A stretch of 64,000 nt of DNA from Rhodocytophaga rosea (GTDB lineage: Bacteria; Bacteroidota; Bacteroidia; Cytophagales; 172606-1), in assembly GCF_010119975.1 (NCBI RefSeq), contig NZ_CP048222.1:2870501-2934500 (forward strand). Direction: 5' to 3'. Every line of letters begins with the position of its first letter. Position 1 is the first letter of the stretch. Positions 28,552-37,809 of this stretch are shown here, piece by piece. The notes under the pieces are model-generated. The model ran no database searches. It had not been told where the DNA came from and saw only the letters and a program-made list of their open reading frames with translations. Both the position numbers and the translations under genes were made by a program.

Positions 28552-28764
28552 ATGAAGCATGGCCAATTAAAAGAAAACAGACCTTTTTTCAAGCGGTCTG
28601 TGTTAAAAAGTAATCCTGATATTACTTATTCTATCCTGCAACCAGTGAAGAAACCTACCTGTTTTATTATTGGAGAAAGTTCATTATTAATTGAATCTGC
28701 CAGAAGGTTAATAAAAACCCATTATCAGATAAAAGGAATTATATCTGATGATGTAGCTGTATAA
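28552..28764 (+). CDS. Short formyltransferase-like N-terminal fragment
   Basis: A 70-residue protein. The second half, PTCFIIGESSLLIESARRLI followed by IKGIISDD, resembles the first beta-alpha-beta unit of the formyltransferase-like domain found at the N-terminus of some NRPS or PKS proteins. The rest of that domain is missing. It is therefore probably a relic of a larger gene. Its stop codon lies in the 4-bp target duplication of the IS3 element, but removing the IS leaves the same stop, so the truncation predates the insertion. A strong hairpin (29991-30024) follows right after the IS and could have been its terminator. Confidence 0.45.
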   Translation: MKHGQLKENRPFFKRSVLKSNPDITYSILQPVKKPTCFIIGESSLLIESARRLIKTHYQIKGIISDDVAV

Positions 28765-28826
28765 TACCTCGGTAAAATCAGACCACGCGTTAAAGTGAAA
28801 AGCAATACAAATTAAACGTGGAAAAG

Positions 28827-29117
28827 ATGAAAAAAACGAGGAGAAAATTTACAGCTGCTTTCAAGGCGAAAGTGGCATTGGAAGCGCTTAAAGAGCGGGA
28901 AACATTAGCGGCTTTGTCGGCCCGCTTTGAGGTACACGCCAACCAGATATCGCTGTGGAAGCAGGAATTTTTAACTAATTCGGAGCTGGTATTCTCTTCC
29001 ACAGAAGGGAAAGAAAAAGAAGAGCAGGTAAACTTAGATGCGCTTTATGCTAAGATTGGGCAACTGGAGATGGAACGCGACTTTTTAAAAAAAAGCTTGA
29101 AGAAGACCGGACTGTAA
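28827..29117 (+). CDS. IS3 transposase OrfA
   Basis: About 96 residues from the ATG at 28827 (MKKTRRKFTAAFKAKVALEA); a GTG nine bases earlier is possible. The N-terminal helix-turn-helix (SARFEVHANQISLWKQEF) binds the ends. A leucine-zipper-like stretch follows (LDALYAKIGQLEMERDFLKK). It ends at TAATG, overlapping orfB by 1 nt. The A8 run near 29087 allows the -1 frameshift that makes the active OrfAB. Confidence 0.9.
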   Translation: MKKTRRKFTAAFKAKVALEALKERETLAALSARFEVHANQISLWKQEFLTNSELVFSSTEGKEKEEQVNLDALYAKIGQLEMERDFLKKSLKKTGL

Positions 29118-29938
29118 TGGAGCGTAAATCACTGGTTAGTCCTCAAGCAAAGCTTAGCCTTCGCCAGCAATGCCGTTTACTTTCTATCAGCCGGGCCTCT
29201 TTCTATTATGAGCCTAAACAAGAGAATGCAGATAATTTAGGAATGATGCAGCTCATGGATGCCCATATATTAGAAGAACCAACGGCCGGAGTGCTGACAA
29301 TGCAGTCGATGCTGGAGGAAAAGGGTTATAAAGCAGGTTACGAGCGGATAAGAAGATTGATGCGGCTGGCTAACATCCGGCCTATCTACCCCCGAAAGCA
29401 ACTGACGCAGTTAGGGGACAAAAAGTATATCTATCCTTATTTGCTCAGGAACTTAAAAGTAGAGCGGGCAAACCAGGTATGGGCTATAGATATTACCTAT
29501 GTTGCGATGGCTAAAGGGTTTATGTATTTGACGGCTGTGATAGATGTGTATAGCCGCTATATTGTGGGCTGGGGCTTGTCTAATACATTGGATGCTGAGG
29601 CTAGCTTGCAGGTGTTGAAAGCAGCGGTAGCTGAGCATGGTAAGCCCGGGATTGTCAACAGCGACCAGGGTAGCCAGTTTACCTGTAAAGAGTATGTAGA
29701 ATATTTAAAAAGTGAATCTATCCGTATCAGTATGGATGGCAAAGGCAGGGCACTGGATAATATATTTATAGAAAGGTTTTGGCGGACCATTAAATACCAG
29801 CATATTTACCTGAACCCGGCCACTGATGGCATCTCCCTCTACCAGGGCATCAGTGGCTGGATGGAGAAATACAATCAAAGGCCACACCAGGGAATTGACC
29901 GAAACAAGCCCATTAATCTTTATAAAATGGCAGCTTAA
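29117..29938 (+). CDS. IS3 transposase OrfB (rve integrase domain)
   Basis: 273 residues. The HTH_21 region (YKAGYERIRRLMRLANI) is followed by the integrase core. The DDE triad is Asp in QVWAIDITYVAMA, Asp in IVNSDQGSQFTCKEY, and Glu in DNIFIERFWRTIKYQ. The C-terminal block YNQRPHQGIDRNKPINLY is standard. It looks intact and is most like the IS51/IS407-type IS3 subgroups. Confidence 0.92.
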   Translation: MERKSLVSPQAKLSLRQQCRLLSISRASFYYEPKQENADNLGMMQLMDAHILEEPTAGVLTMQSMLEEKGYKAGYERIRRLMRLANIRPIYPRKQLTQLGDKKYIYPYLLRNLKVERANQVWAIDITYVAMAKGFMYLTAVIDVYSRYIVGWGLSNTLDAEASLQVLKAAVAEHGKPGIVNSDQGSQFTCKEYVEYLKSESIRISMDGKGRALDNIFIERFWRTIKYQHIYLNPATDGISLYQGISGWMEKYNQRPHQGIDRNKPINLYKMAA

Positions 29939-29990
29939 TTCAACTAAGAAAACAAGAAAAGTGGTCTAAACTAATCGAGGTATTATAAAC

Positions 29991-30024
29991 CTTAGAGAAA
30001 TATTTTGATAAATATTTCTCTAAG
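29991..30024. terminator. Strong hairpin after IS3
   Basis: CTTAGAGAAATATTT (29991-30005), loop TGAT, then the exact complement (30010-30024): a 15-bp perfect stem. Without the IS3 it would lie a few bases after the stop of the small gene at 28552, so it is a plausible terminator for that gene, though no T-run follows. Confidence 0.55.
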
Positions 30025-30327
30025 TAAGATGCTATTTGTTGCTGTCATGTCATACGACATGATTTTATCTCAATATAAAATACTCTACTTTTATTCTGAT
30101 TTAAAGTTAAAAGGAAAATTTTCTTGAATTGCTGTAATTAGAAGGAAGATAATCCGCGTTAAAAAAATAACAGATGTGCAACACCCACGGGCAATTATGT
30201 TAACTAAAACTCTTTTACTTCTAATCTATCTGATTTAAAGTAAGAGATCATCTTTAGTTTTAAAATATACTTTCAATATTAAAAAGCTTAATATCGCATG
30301 AATTTCTTATTTGAGAGCATCCTTGAT
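30025..30327. other. Intergenic, nothing recognised
   Basis: About 300 bp of AT-rich sequence downstream of the split secreted-protein gene on the minus strand. No motif or coding fragment was recognised. Confidence 0.35.
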
Positions 30328-31187
30328 TTATTTTACCTTATAAAAATCTTTAGGATAAACTATCTTAACAGATAATGTATGCTTTGTCTGATAGTGCAAT
30401 AGAAAGGATTGAGAATTTCTTTGCATAAAATCAAAGCTTTTAATGTCTTTTATATCCGGCACAAGCCCATTTAAATTATAGGAATGTACTTGAATATTTT
30501 GCAAATCAGATAGCTGGATCATACTTATTTTGCAATGTTCTTTTTTAATATAGTCTCTGTAAAAAAAACTTTCCCGATTTGTTTGTCTACCAACAGCAGC
30601 AAATCTGTAGTCAAATACCTGGTAATCTTGTATAGTATTGACTGCTTTTAATTCTCCCAAATCAACAGGAATAGTTCTCAGGGTTTGGGGCTTTTCTATT
30701 TTTTTACCTGCTGTAACATTCCCTTTGTATCAAAATCATATAGCAGCATATCCATCACCTTATAGCTGGTAAGTTGAGGATTGATGAAAGGAGCGACTCC
30801 AACCATAGAGTAAACTAATCCTGACCCAATTAAGGCGGCTATGTCTGCCCCATTAAATACTTTTTTAAAGCTTTCAGCCAGAACTATATAGCCCTTTTCT
30901 GTCTTTTTGATAGACTGCAAAATGGCTTTTTCTGTGCTTTGCTCATTTATCCAGGAAGCCTCTATACCTCCTTTTATATACCCTTGCTTAACTTCTTGTT
31001 GCCAGCTATTAAAAGTCTCAAAGTTTACTTGTCCGCTAGGTGTATAACTGGAAAGAAAGATACCATCGCAGTGAGAATCTTTCAATAAATTCCCTTTCAC
31101 ATATAAACCTGCTACCAGTATATTTTCTCCCTCCACCATGAAAGTTGTTGGCGTTTTAATTACTTGATTACTAGTAGTCTATAAACA

Positions 31188-31844
31188 TTAAATAGTCGGG
31201 TATAGTTTTTTGAGTTTAACCCTGGCATCTTGATTGGTGAACTGCCAATTAGCTTTTACTGCTTTGTTATTTCTGCTCTCCTGCCAGGCGCTTAGCTGTT
31301 TTATTAACTCATCCTCTGTGGCAATGTGCCTGTCAAGGCAATCTCTTTGTAACACTGATAGCTCTATTTCTGCCATATTGAGCCAACTGCCATGAGCCGG
31401 GGTAAAGATAAACTCTATCCTGTCTAAATACGCTTTAGCTTTCTCAGGTTGATAAAGTTCATAAAAAGCACTTGGTTTGTGAGCCGACAAGTTATCCTCT
31501 ACTAAAGTGATTTTCTCGCATGCTTTGTAAGTAGTATCCAACAACCGGCTTAGAATCTTTACCCAGGTGAAACGGTTGTGGTTTTGCTCCACAAAACAAT
31601 ATCGTTTACCGGCTAATGGCTCAAAGACCATATAGATATCACGCACTCCATGTCTTGTATAGATACTGTCCTGATACTGTTTTCCATCTTTGCCTATGAA
31701 GTGTTTGCTTTCAATAAGTTGTTTGGGTGATTCATCCAAAGTGACCAGCAGCTGCTTTTCATCATATGGCCTTTCATAGACTGAAATCACTTTTTCCATT
31801 TGATAAACAAACCCTGCATTTTGTTTAGGGGGGATCACCCACAT
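31188..31844 (-). CDS. IS630 transposase ORF B (copy B)
   Basis: The 218-residue catalytic part, with LVTLDESPKQL, TLVEDNLSAHKPS and SWLNMAEIEL (DDE). It differs from copy A at many positions (for example KQLSAWQESRNNKAVKANWQ), so the two copies did not move recently from one another. It is joined to ORF A by a -1 slip on the A8 run in TTAAAAAAAATGAG. Confidence 0.88.
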   Translation of the reverse strand: MWVIPPKQNAGFVYQMEKVISVYERPYDEKQLLVTLDESPKQLIESKHFIGKDGKQYQDSIYTRHGVRDIYMVFEPLAGKRYCFVEQNHNRFTWVKILSRLLDTTYKACEKITLVEDNLSAHKPSAFYELYQPEKAKAYLDRIEFIFTPAHGSWLNMAEIELSVLQRDCLDRHIATEDELIKQLSAWQESRNNKAVKANWQFTNQDARVKLKKLYPTI

Positions 31845-31849
31845 GGGCC

Positions 31850-32296
31850 TCAGCCAAGGCTTAAGCTCATTTTTTTTAACAGGCTTGCCACACTCGTATG
31901 GGAAATGGAGTCAATCACCTTGAGTTCTACTAATCTGTCTGCCAGCAGTTGCAGTTTCCATTTTGCCTGTCCTTGAGGCGGCTCACTACAGACTAATGCC
32001 AGCAGATGCGCTTCTACCTTCCCATCTATCTTTTTGTCGCTTCTTAATTTTCTTGTTTTCTTATCAAACATGCCCATGCCCTGCTCACAAAAACACTTAC
32101 GGATACGCTCCACACTTCTGGTAGATAATTTATAAGTTTCTGCCAACTCAGTCTCACTTTGCCTGCCTGTTGTTTCATCGCTGGCTAACAGCACATAGGC
32201 TTTTTGAATATCTTTGGCCTTTCGGCTGCCTTTATTTATCCAACTACTTAAGATCCTTCTTTCTTCAGCACTGAGGGTAATTCGATAAATGACCAT
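31850..32296 (-). CDS. IS630 transposase ORF A (copy B)
   Basis: About 148 residues from ATG 32296 (MVIYRITLSAEERRILSSW); a start 36 nt earlier is possible. The helix-turn-helix is ETELAETYKLSTRSVERIRK. The C-terminus LKKMSLSLG is reached only when no frameshift occurs at the A8 run. Confidence 0.85.
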   Translation of the reverse strand: MVIYRITLSAEERRILSSWINKGSRKAKDIQKAYVLLASDETTGRQSETELAETYKLSTRSVERIRKCFCEQGMGMFDKKTRKLRSDKKIDGKVEAHLLALVCSEPPQGQAKWKLQLLADRLVELKVIDSISHTSVASLLKKMSLSLG

Positions 32297-33039
32297 GGCT
32301 TTTTTGATCAAATTACCTAATTTACCTGACATCTTATATTTTATGAACTACTAGTTAGGTTTTTTTCTAGTAGAGTCTTACCTGTTTTTTCATCAAGTAC
32401 TAGTAAACTTCCCTGGTAGTTTTTAGAACCAGCCCTTATTTGCTTAAAAATAAATATTTTATCACCTATCTTTTCCAGCTTATCAATCGTAACTGGATCT
32501 TTTTCCTGCTTGAACTGCCTTTCCCAAAGCGTGTTGTATTGAAAATCGAGCTTAGTAATAATTATATCCTTCCACTGTTTCTCTGAACGGCTGATAATAA
32601 AGAAACCATCTGGAGAGCTAAAAGCAATTAAACTAGGAATCTGCATTGCTTTTTTTACTTCAATCTCTTTTCTATTCACCTGCTGTCCTAGGGAATCCAT
32701 GGTGAGAAAGACTGTTTTATTGTTGACAGCAGAGAAAAATGATACAATTTTAAGATTTCCGGCTGAAACACTTCCATTAAATACTGGTTGCCAAGGCAGT
32801 AAAATAATCTTATTGCTTTGGTCCTTACATAAGGAATCATAAAGTATAAAATTTGCTTCTCCCCTTTGATACTGATCCATATTTATGATCTCGGCCACCA
32901 TGAAGCTACCATTGTGTAAAGGGAGAATTTGGTATTGAGCAGTCTTATTTAAATTTATACTATTGGACTGCGCTTGTAGATCTTTTAAGAAGGTAAAACA
33001 GCAGATTAGACAAAAAAAAGGAAGGAACTTATGTTTCAT

Positions 33040-33429
33040 GTGCCAAGCAATTCAATAAGAGAAAATAAGACTAAACCTACTGGTTATTCGACTCTTTTTT
33101 CTACTCATTTCTACATCTTCATGACATCGCTTAGATATGTTTATAAATTGATGTAAACTGGATACCGAATCACGAAAGAGGATATAGGAAAGAATGAATT
33201 ATTGGGATGAAATAGTTGAGTTATATTTTTCGCCCCTTTCCTAAAACTGTTGAGATAGGTTTCTTAAACTGCGCTCTTTTTTACACTCCATTTTTGAGCC
33301 AGAAATCATACTTTCTTTTGAATCTATGTTACACATCCTGTCGACACAGAATAGAAGAAAATTACCATATACTTTTAAAAAAATCATTTTAATTTACAAA
33401 ACTTAAGCATACAGTTGATTTTTTAATAC
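33040..33429. other. Intergenic between split gene and TrkH
   Basis: 390 bp with divergent promoters on either side. The only recognisable element is a GCGAA-subtype copy of the dispersed repeat at 33216-33249. Confidence 0.4.
33216..33249 (-). repeat. Dispersed intergenic repeat, copy 8 (GCGAA subtype)
   Basis: Plus strand: TTGAGTTATATTTTTCGCCC then CTTTCCTAAAACTG. It is close in design to the copy at 21404. Confidence 0.6.
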
Positions 33430-35229
33430 ATGTTGACAGTCGAACAACTCAATAGGTCTTTGTACAACAGTAGGAACAAGGTAGAATACCTGTTAAACCT
33501 GTTGACCTACCTGAATTCTTTATTTGCTATCAGTTTACTCATTTATCAATATGGGTTTCACTTAACCCTTGAAGCCATTTCAAGAATTTACACTCTACTA
33601 AATGGAGTAGTGATTTTATTTATTATTATTTATTTAATCAGGCTCTTGTATGCCTTCCAGAGAAAGGCTTTTCTACTATACACTCTGCCAAAGACTGTCT
33701 TATTATTACTCTTACTGATAAATGGATTTGCCCCTTTCTTTTTCAATGAATCGATTCTATTTAGTTTAGCTCAAGTCTTTGGATTTAACAACTACTTAGC
33801 TTTTTACCAGCTAACCTCAAGTCTCTGCATTGTCTTACTGGTAGGCATAGAAATTTCCGCTGTAAATATCCGCATCAGCACTACCAGGCTTAAACCTACG
33901 GTGACTTTCATTAGCAGTTTTCTTTTGGTTATCAGCCTGGGCACAGGCTTTTTAATGTTGCCTGCTATGACTAACACCGCTCAATCCATGCCTTTTCTAG
34001 AGGCCTTGTTCACAGCTACTAGTGCTACCTGTGTCACCGGTCTTATGGTGGTAGATCAGGCTACTTATCTTACTTTTAAAGGACATCTGGTGATTCTATG
34101 CCTGATTCAGATAGGCGGTATTGGCATGGTCACTTTTGCTACCTTTGTTACTATTTTTTTGAGGCAAACCGTAGGGATCAAGCATCAGTCTAATATGCAG
34201 GACTTGCTCAGTACTGAGTCCTTGCTTTCTGCCCAGGGATTGCTCAGGCAAATCATCTTTCTCACCTTGCTCATTGAGACTGTAGGTAGTATTGTCCTCT
34301 TTTTCTGTTGGGGAGATTCTGTACATTTTGATAGCCTTACTCAAAAAGTATTTTTTTCTATCTTTCATTCGGTTTCAGCTTTTTGTAGTGCAGGCTTTAG
34401 TTTATACACCAATGGGCTGTATGAATTACCTGTGCAGAAAGCCTATATTTTACATCTGGTCATTGCCCTTCTGATGATTTTAGGCAGCTTAGGTTTTTCA
34501 TCATTGATGGATCTGTTTTCGATCACTTCACTCAGAGAGCGGCTTGAAAAACCATGGAAAGATTGGAAACTGAATACGAAAATAGCTGTATATACTACTA
34601 TAGTATTCATTATTTTTGGTACGGCAGGGTTCTATTTTTTAGAAAGAAATAATGCCTTAGCGCCTTTGAATGGGGTAGAGGCTATTATCGCTTCCTTCTT
34701 TCAATCGGCTACCCGCACGACAGGCTTCAATACAGTTGATATTACCCGCCTCTCAGATCCCACCCTTATTATGCTCATGTTTCTCATGTTTGTAGGGGCT
34801 TCTCCGGGTTCCACAGGAGGAGGCATCAAAACAACTACTTTTTTTGTCATCGCTGTTTCGGTGATTTCTTCTATCCGCGGCAAGAGAGTAATAACTTTCG
34901 GAAAAAGAACCATCCCTACTCCTTTGCTTTTTAGAGCTTATACCGTGATTACCTTTGCGGCTGCTTACAACTTAATAGCAACCTTTGTTCTATCTGTCAG
35001 TGAGCCAGATCTTGCCATTTTAAATGTATTCTTCGAACAGGTATCTGCCTTTGCTACCGTTGGATTAACTACCGGGATTACGCCGCAGTTGTCAACTGTA
35101 GGAAAAGTAGTGCTGATGATCTCAATGTTTTTGGGCCGGATAGGAACGCTTACCCTAGCTCTTGCCATCAGCAGACAGGTAATCAGTAATGCATATCGCT
35201 ATCCCAATGCGCACGTCATGGTAGGATAG
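33430..35229 (+). CDS. trkH: TrkH family potassium transporter
   Basis: A 599-residue polytopic membrane protein. About 150 N-terminal residues form extra membrane helices, as in other Bacteroidota Trk proteins. The four pore-loop repeats are visible: ATSATCVTGLMVVD, HSVSAFCSAGFSLYTNG, QSATRTTGFNTVD and SAFATVGLTTGITPQ. It also has the GASPGSTGGGIKTTTFF region. It moves K+ (or Na+/K+) across the inner membrane together with a TrkA-type gating subunit, which is not encoded next to it here. A palindromic hairpin 33 bp after the stop is a likely terminator. Confidence 0.93.
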   Translation: MLTVEQLNRSLYNSRNKVEYLLNLLTYLNSLFAISLLIYQYGFHLTLEAISRIYTLLNGVVILFIIIYLIRLLYAFQRKAFLLYTLPKTVLLLLLLINGFAPFFFNESILFSLAQVFGFNNYLAFYQLTSSLCIVLLVGIEISAVNIRISTTRLKPTVTFISSFLLVISLGTGFLMLPAMTNTAQSMPFLEALFTATSATCVTGLMVVDQATYLTFKGHLVILCLIQIGGIGMVTFATFVTIFLRQTVGIKHQSNMQDLLSTESLLSAQGLLRQIIFLTLLIETVGSIVLFFCWGDSVHFDSLTQKVFFSIFHSVSAFCSAGFSLYTNGLYELPVQKAYILHLVIALLMILGSLGFSSLMDLFSITSLRERLEKPWKDWKLNTKIAVYTTIVFIIFGTAGFYFLERNNALAPLNGVEAIIASFFQSATRTTGFNTVDITRLSDPTLIMLMFLMFVGASPGSTGGGIKTTTFFVIAVSVISSIRGKRVITFGKRTIPTPLLFRAYTVITFAAAYNLIATFVLSVSEPDLAILNVFFEQVSAFATVGLTTGITPQLSTVGKVVLMISMFLGRIGTLTLALAISRQVISNAYRYPNAHVMVG

Positions 35230-35261
35230 ATAGAAAATAGCAGGTAGCTATAAGCAGTGTT

Positions 35262-35279
35262 GAGTTATATTTATAACTC
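35262..35279. terminator. Palindrome after trkH
   Basis: GAGTTATATTTATAACTC: perfect 8-bp arms around TT, 33 bp after the trkH stop. AT-rich and short; a weak terminator or a regulator site. Confidence 0.4.
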
Positions 35280-35515
35280 TATAGGAGTGCTTTCTACCAA
35301 AGGTAATGTTAACTTTTATGAGCATAACAATATTGATCTTCCCTTAATAAAATCAATACTAAATTAAAATAAGTATGTTGTAGTTAAATAAGGGTAATCA
35401 ATTGGTTGCCAACATGATACCAATAATTAATAATAAACAACCAACAACGATTTAGTATAAGTTGAGAACTGACAGGCTACACCTGAATTGGTAATCAGAG
35501 TTAAATGAAAAGGAT

Positions 35516-35547
35516 TAGTTAAAATATACTCCCCTTTCTTGAAACCA
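35516..35547 (-). repeat. Dispersed intergenic repeat, copy 9
   Basis: Plus strand: TTAGTTAAAATATACTCCCC then TTTCTTGAAACC, between trkH and the FNR-like box. Confidence 0.6.
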
Positions 35548-35630
35548 ATAAACAACAAAGAAATTTTCTTCTTACCCTATGTGCGAAAAAGAGAGAGCCT
35601 GACAAGTGAGAGCTAGCATGAAGTGATTTC

Positions 35631-35675
35631 TTGATTGTAATCAAGCACGAGAAGTAAAAACAAATGACATCTTTG
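35631..35675 (+). promoter_or_regulatory. FNR/CRP-like box plus -7-like box, cut from its gene by IS5
   Basis: TTGATTGTAATCAA (35631-35644) is a perfect TTGAT-N4-ATCAA palindrome. Exactly 23 nt later lies CATCTTTG (35668-35675), one base off TAnnTTTG. Together these put the box about 41-43 bp before a start site, the class II activator position. Without the IS5 the ATG of the VOC gene at 36585 would follow about 45 nt after the -7-like box. The same design precedes the VOC fragment at 37938. Confidence 0.6.
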
Positions 35676-35704
35676 TGAACAGATATGTCATCAAAATCAA
35701 TTAA

Positions 35705-36568
35705 GAGAACGTTTTGAAATATTATACTGGTTTTCTTTTAAGCAGTGTGTCAATAAAGGCTAATTGTAGCATAGCTTCCGAACTTTCTGTGCTTTTCTCA
35801 AAGTCACGGCTCAATCTACGCTTAAAATTGAGCCATCCGTAACTGCGTTCTACCACCCAACGGCCTCCTGCCGGCACAAAGCCCTTTACGCTTTCAGGCT
35901 TTTGTACAATTTCTACCTTCCATCCATAGTCTCTTTCTATCTCTTCTACAAAGGTATCTTTGTAGCCATTATCTGCTTTTAGTGTATGTAGGCGGCAAGA
36001 CTTACCCTTCAGCTTAGCTGCTAACTCATAACCGGCTGTAGTGTCTGACACATGGGCGGCTGTTACATGCACAGCCCAAGGAATACCTAAACAATCCACT
36101 GCTAGATGTCTTTTTCTGCCATTCACCTTTTTGTTGCCATCTATGCCCTTGTCTTGGGAAGTAAACTGTACAATCTTTACACTTTGACTATCAATAGCTA
36201 ACACGCTTGGCAAGGCTTGTCGGCCTGCTTTTTTTCTTTCTCTGATTGCTAAAAAAGCCAACAGCTCTTCGATGATGCCTCGCTTCTTCCACTGCCTGTA
36301 ATGGTAATAAATGGTTTGCCAGGGTGGGTATTTACTTTCCATGTTGCGCCATTGACTACCTGTAGTAAGTAGCCATAGAATAGCATTAAGAATAACACGT
36401 TTGTCATGTTTGATTTTTCTTTGGTTATCTACTACTTCCTTGATAATTTCCCACTCACAATCAGTGAGTTCGAAGAATCTTTCTTGCATAAAACTTTTTG
36501 GTTGGACACCACAAGTTTACTCACTGATTCTTTCTTTTACCCTATTTCTATCCTTTCAAAACATTCTC
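35705..36568 (-). mobile_element. IS5-family element, copy A (TNA target type)
   Basis: 864 bp with termini GAGAACGTTTTGAAA (left) and GAGAATGTTTTGAAA (complement of right). The target duplication is TAA (35702-35704 and 36569-36571). Copy B at 42264 appears identical in sequence. It inserted 16 bp before the ATG of the VOC gene and separates that gene from an FNR-like promoter region. Confidence 0.93.
35722..36489 (-). CDS. IS5-family transposase (copy A)
   Basis: A 255-residue single-frame transposase with an N-terminal DUF4096-like DNA-binding part (LTDCEWEIIKEVVDNQRKIK and SQWRNMESKYPPWQTIYYHY). The DDE core has Asp in SVLAIDSQSVKI, Asp in LHTLKADNGYKDTFVEEI, and Glu in RWVVERSYGWLNFKRRL. 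The single frame and TNA target fit the IS1031-like group of IS5. Identical protein at 42281-43048. Confidence 0.92.
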   Translation of the reverse strand: MQERFFELTDCEWEIIKEVVDNQRKIKHDKRVILNAILWLLTTGSQWRNMESKYPPWQTIYYHYRQWKKRGIIEELLAFLAIRERKKAGRQALPSVLAIDSQSVKIVQFTSQDKGIDGNKKVNGRKRHLAVDCLGIPWAVHVTAAHVSDTTAGYELAAKLKGKSCRLHTLKADNGYKDTFVEEIERDYGWKVEIVQKPESVKGFVPAGGRWVVERSYGWLNFKRRLSRDFEKSTESSEAMLQLAFIDTLLKRKPV

Positions 36569-36584
36569 TAAAATAAAATCTATT

Positions 36585-36947
36585 ATGAATTTTGCCAAAT
36601 TAATTCCTAATGCCTATTATATAGATATTAAAGACGGATTAAAACTATTTGTTGATTGTCTTGAATTTAATATGGAATATGAAGAATTGAAGTCAAAAAA
36701 TCCGTTTTGTGTACTCGAAAAGAACCAACTACAACTGTACCTGTTTGAAAATAAAGAACTAGCAAAAGAACATAATCCTGAATTTAGACTTGTAACCCAT
36801 AGTATTGATGAAATCTACAAAAAAGTAAGTTCATCACATCCAGAATTTCTACATCCAAATCTTAATAAAGTCACCCTTCGTCCCTGGGGAGCCAAAGAAT
36901 TTGCCCTGAGAGACAACCAAGTATGTATCATAATTCAGCAATGGTGA
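36585..36947 (+). CDS. VOC / bleomycin-resistance-like protein
   Basis: A 120-residue single-module VOC protein: FAKLIPNAYYIDIKDGLKLF, CVLEKNQLQLYLFENKELA, FRLVTHSIDEIYKKV, LNKVTLRPWGAKEFALRD and CIIIQQW. The RPWG-KEFA block is shared with bleomycin-binding and related small VOC proteins. It likely binds or modifies a small molecule; the substrate is unknown. IS5 copy A ends 16 bp before its ATG, so its own promoter is displaced by 864 bp. It may be silent or driven from the IS. Confidence 0.85.
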   Translation: MNFAKLIPNAYYIDIKDGLKLFVDCLEFNMEYEELKSKNPFCVLEKNQLQLYLFENKELAKEHNPEFRLVTHSIDEIYKKVSSSHPEFLHPNLNKVTLRPWGAKEFALRDNQVCIIIQQW

Positions 36948-37288
36948 ATCACTAAGCAAATATGGAACGCAATAACGAACCGATAACAAAAGCTATAAAA
37001 TATATGCTGTATACTAGGTTCTTAAAATGTGAATTATGTTTTAAAACAAATATCCAGGTTAAAAAATTATACCCCAATAATGAATCCTCGTAAATGGACA
37101 AGAGGGGAAAATGAACTCCAATATCTTTTCCCTTTCGCCTATTTTCTGTTTAATAAAACGAAAGGGCTAATTAATTTGACTACTCTAATCCTAAAGATTG
37201 TATTTGATTACTGAACGCATTGGTTTATTTTACCAATAAAGCTTATCAACCCATTAAAAAAGCTTATCCTCGTATTGCCCTTACACGG
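36948..37288. other. Intergenic between VOC gene and membrane protein
   Basis: 340 bp. A plus-strand frame at 37029-37214 (MNPRKWTRGENELQYLF part) is not convincing as a gene. Nothing else is recognised. Confidence 0.35.
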
Positions 37289-37639
37289 CTAGTGTTTATT
37301 TTTCTTTTGAAAGAATACCGTAGATACTGGCAAAAACAGCAAAACAGCAACTATTATTAAAAATATAATATGTGCAATCATTTGAGATGTTGAATTGAGT
37401 GCACCTATATAAACATGGTAAGCCAGCCAGGCAATGGCTAGCCAGCGTGCCCAACATATTCTTAAAAGCAGAAGACTTCCACAAACTATAGCTAAAATTC
37501 GCACAAACAGAACCCAAAGTAATTGGGAAACTTGCACATCCGGCTGGTAGAATTCTTGAACATGATAAGTGAATCCAATACTGCCTGCCAGAATAAACAA
37601 AATGGAAACAATAAGAATAGGAATAGGTAAATTTTTCAT
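37289..37639 (-). CDS. Four-helix small membrane protein
   Basis: 116 residues with four hydrophobic segments: IPILIVSILFILAGSIGFTY, LLWVLFVRILAIVCGSLLLL, RWLAIAWLAYHVYIGAL and MIAHIIFLIIVAVLLFLPVS. The short basic tail is FFQKKNKH. The pattern resembles small uncharacterised membrane proteins of Bacteroidota; no function is known. It lies downstream of the VOC fragment and the Crp/Fnr regulator on the same strand, so it may belong to that transcript. Confidence 0.75.
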   Translation of the reverse strand: MKNLPIPILIVSILFILAGSIGFTYHVQEFYQPDVQVSQLLWVLFVRILAIVCGSLLLLRICWARWLAIAWLAYHVYIGALNSTSQMIAHIIFLIIVAVLLFLPVSTVFFQKKNKH

Positions 37640-37809
37640 TGTACATATCAGCTGTGTATGTGGATTTTCTTTTCAATGATCCGTGGATACTCGAATAGGT
37701 TCTGGATTTATCCTTTCCAGTAACCATACTCATAGTCTTGAGCAGGCTTTGACATGCCTGTCTGGATCACCACTAGAAATAAAGACTTGAGTTGCAAAAA
37801 AATAATTTA

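Larger units (their letters stand above)
28764..29983 (+). mobile_element. IS3-family element
   Basis: 1220 bp. The ends begin ATACCTCG on both sides; inner matches (AGACCAC) extend the imperfect inverted repeats to about 23 bp. The flanks show a 4-bp target duplication TATA (28760-28763 and 29984-29987). It carries orfA and orfB, which overlap at TAATG, and a T6A8 slippery run for the OrfAB fusion. It inserted between the stop codon of the small gene and a hairpin. Confidence 0.88.
31174..32351 (-). mobile_element. IS630-family element, copy B
   Basis: 1178 bp, the same length as copy A at 18233 but diverged. It is flanked by TA (31172-31173 and 32352-32353). The termini are GTAGTCTATAAA and GTAGTTCATAAA on the two inward-reading strands. 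It interrupts the secreted-protein gene. The restored coding frame across the empty site proves the insertion point. Confidence 0.92.
30328..33039 (-). pseudogene. Secreted protein gene split by IS630 and frameshifted
   Basis: The minus-strand gene starts at 33039 with a signal peptide (MKHKFLPFFCLICC..., cleavage after LQAQ). It runs to the IS630 insertion at 32352 and resumes beyond 31173. Removing the IS and one TA restores TLLEKNLTSNQVIKTPTTFM in frame. A second break is an A7 run near 30690 (VKK then stop). One extra A would continue into IEKPQTLRTIPVDLGELKAV and on to the stop at 30328. The restored protein would be about 510 residues, rich in beta-strands and secreted. No family is recognised. 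Confidence 0.8.

Noticed and set aside
37029-37214. Plus-strand frame of 61 codons after the VOC gene
   Set aside because: Part of it looks protein-like, but there is no start context or family; too weak to list as a gene.
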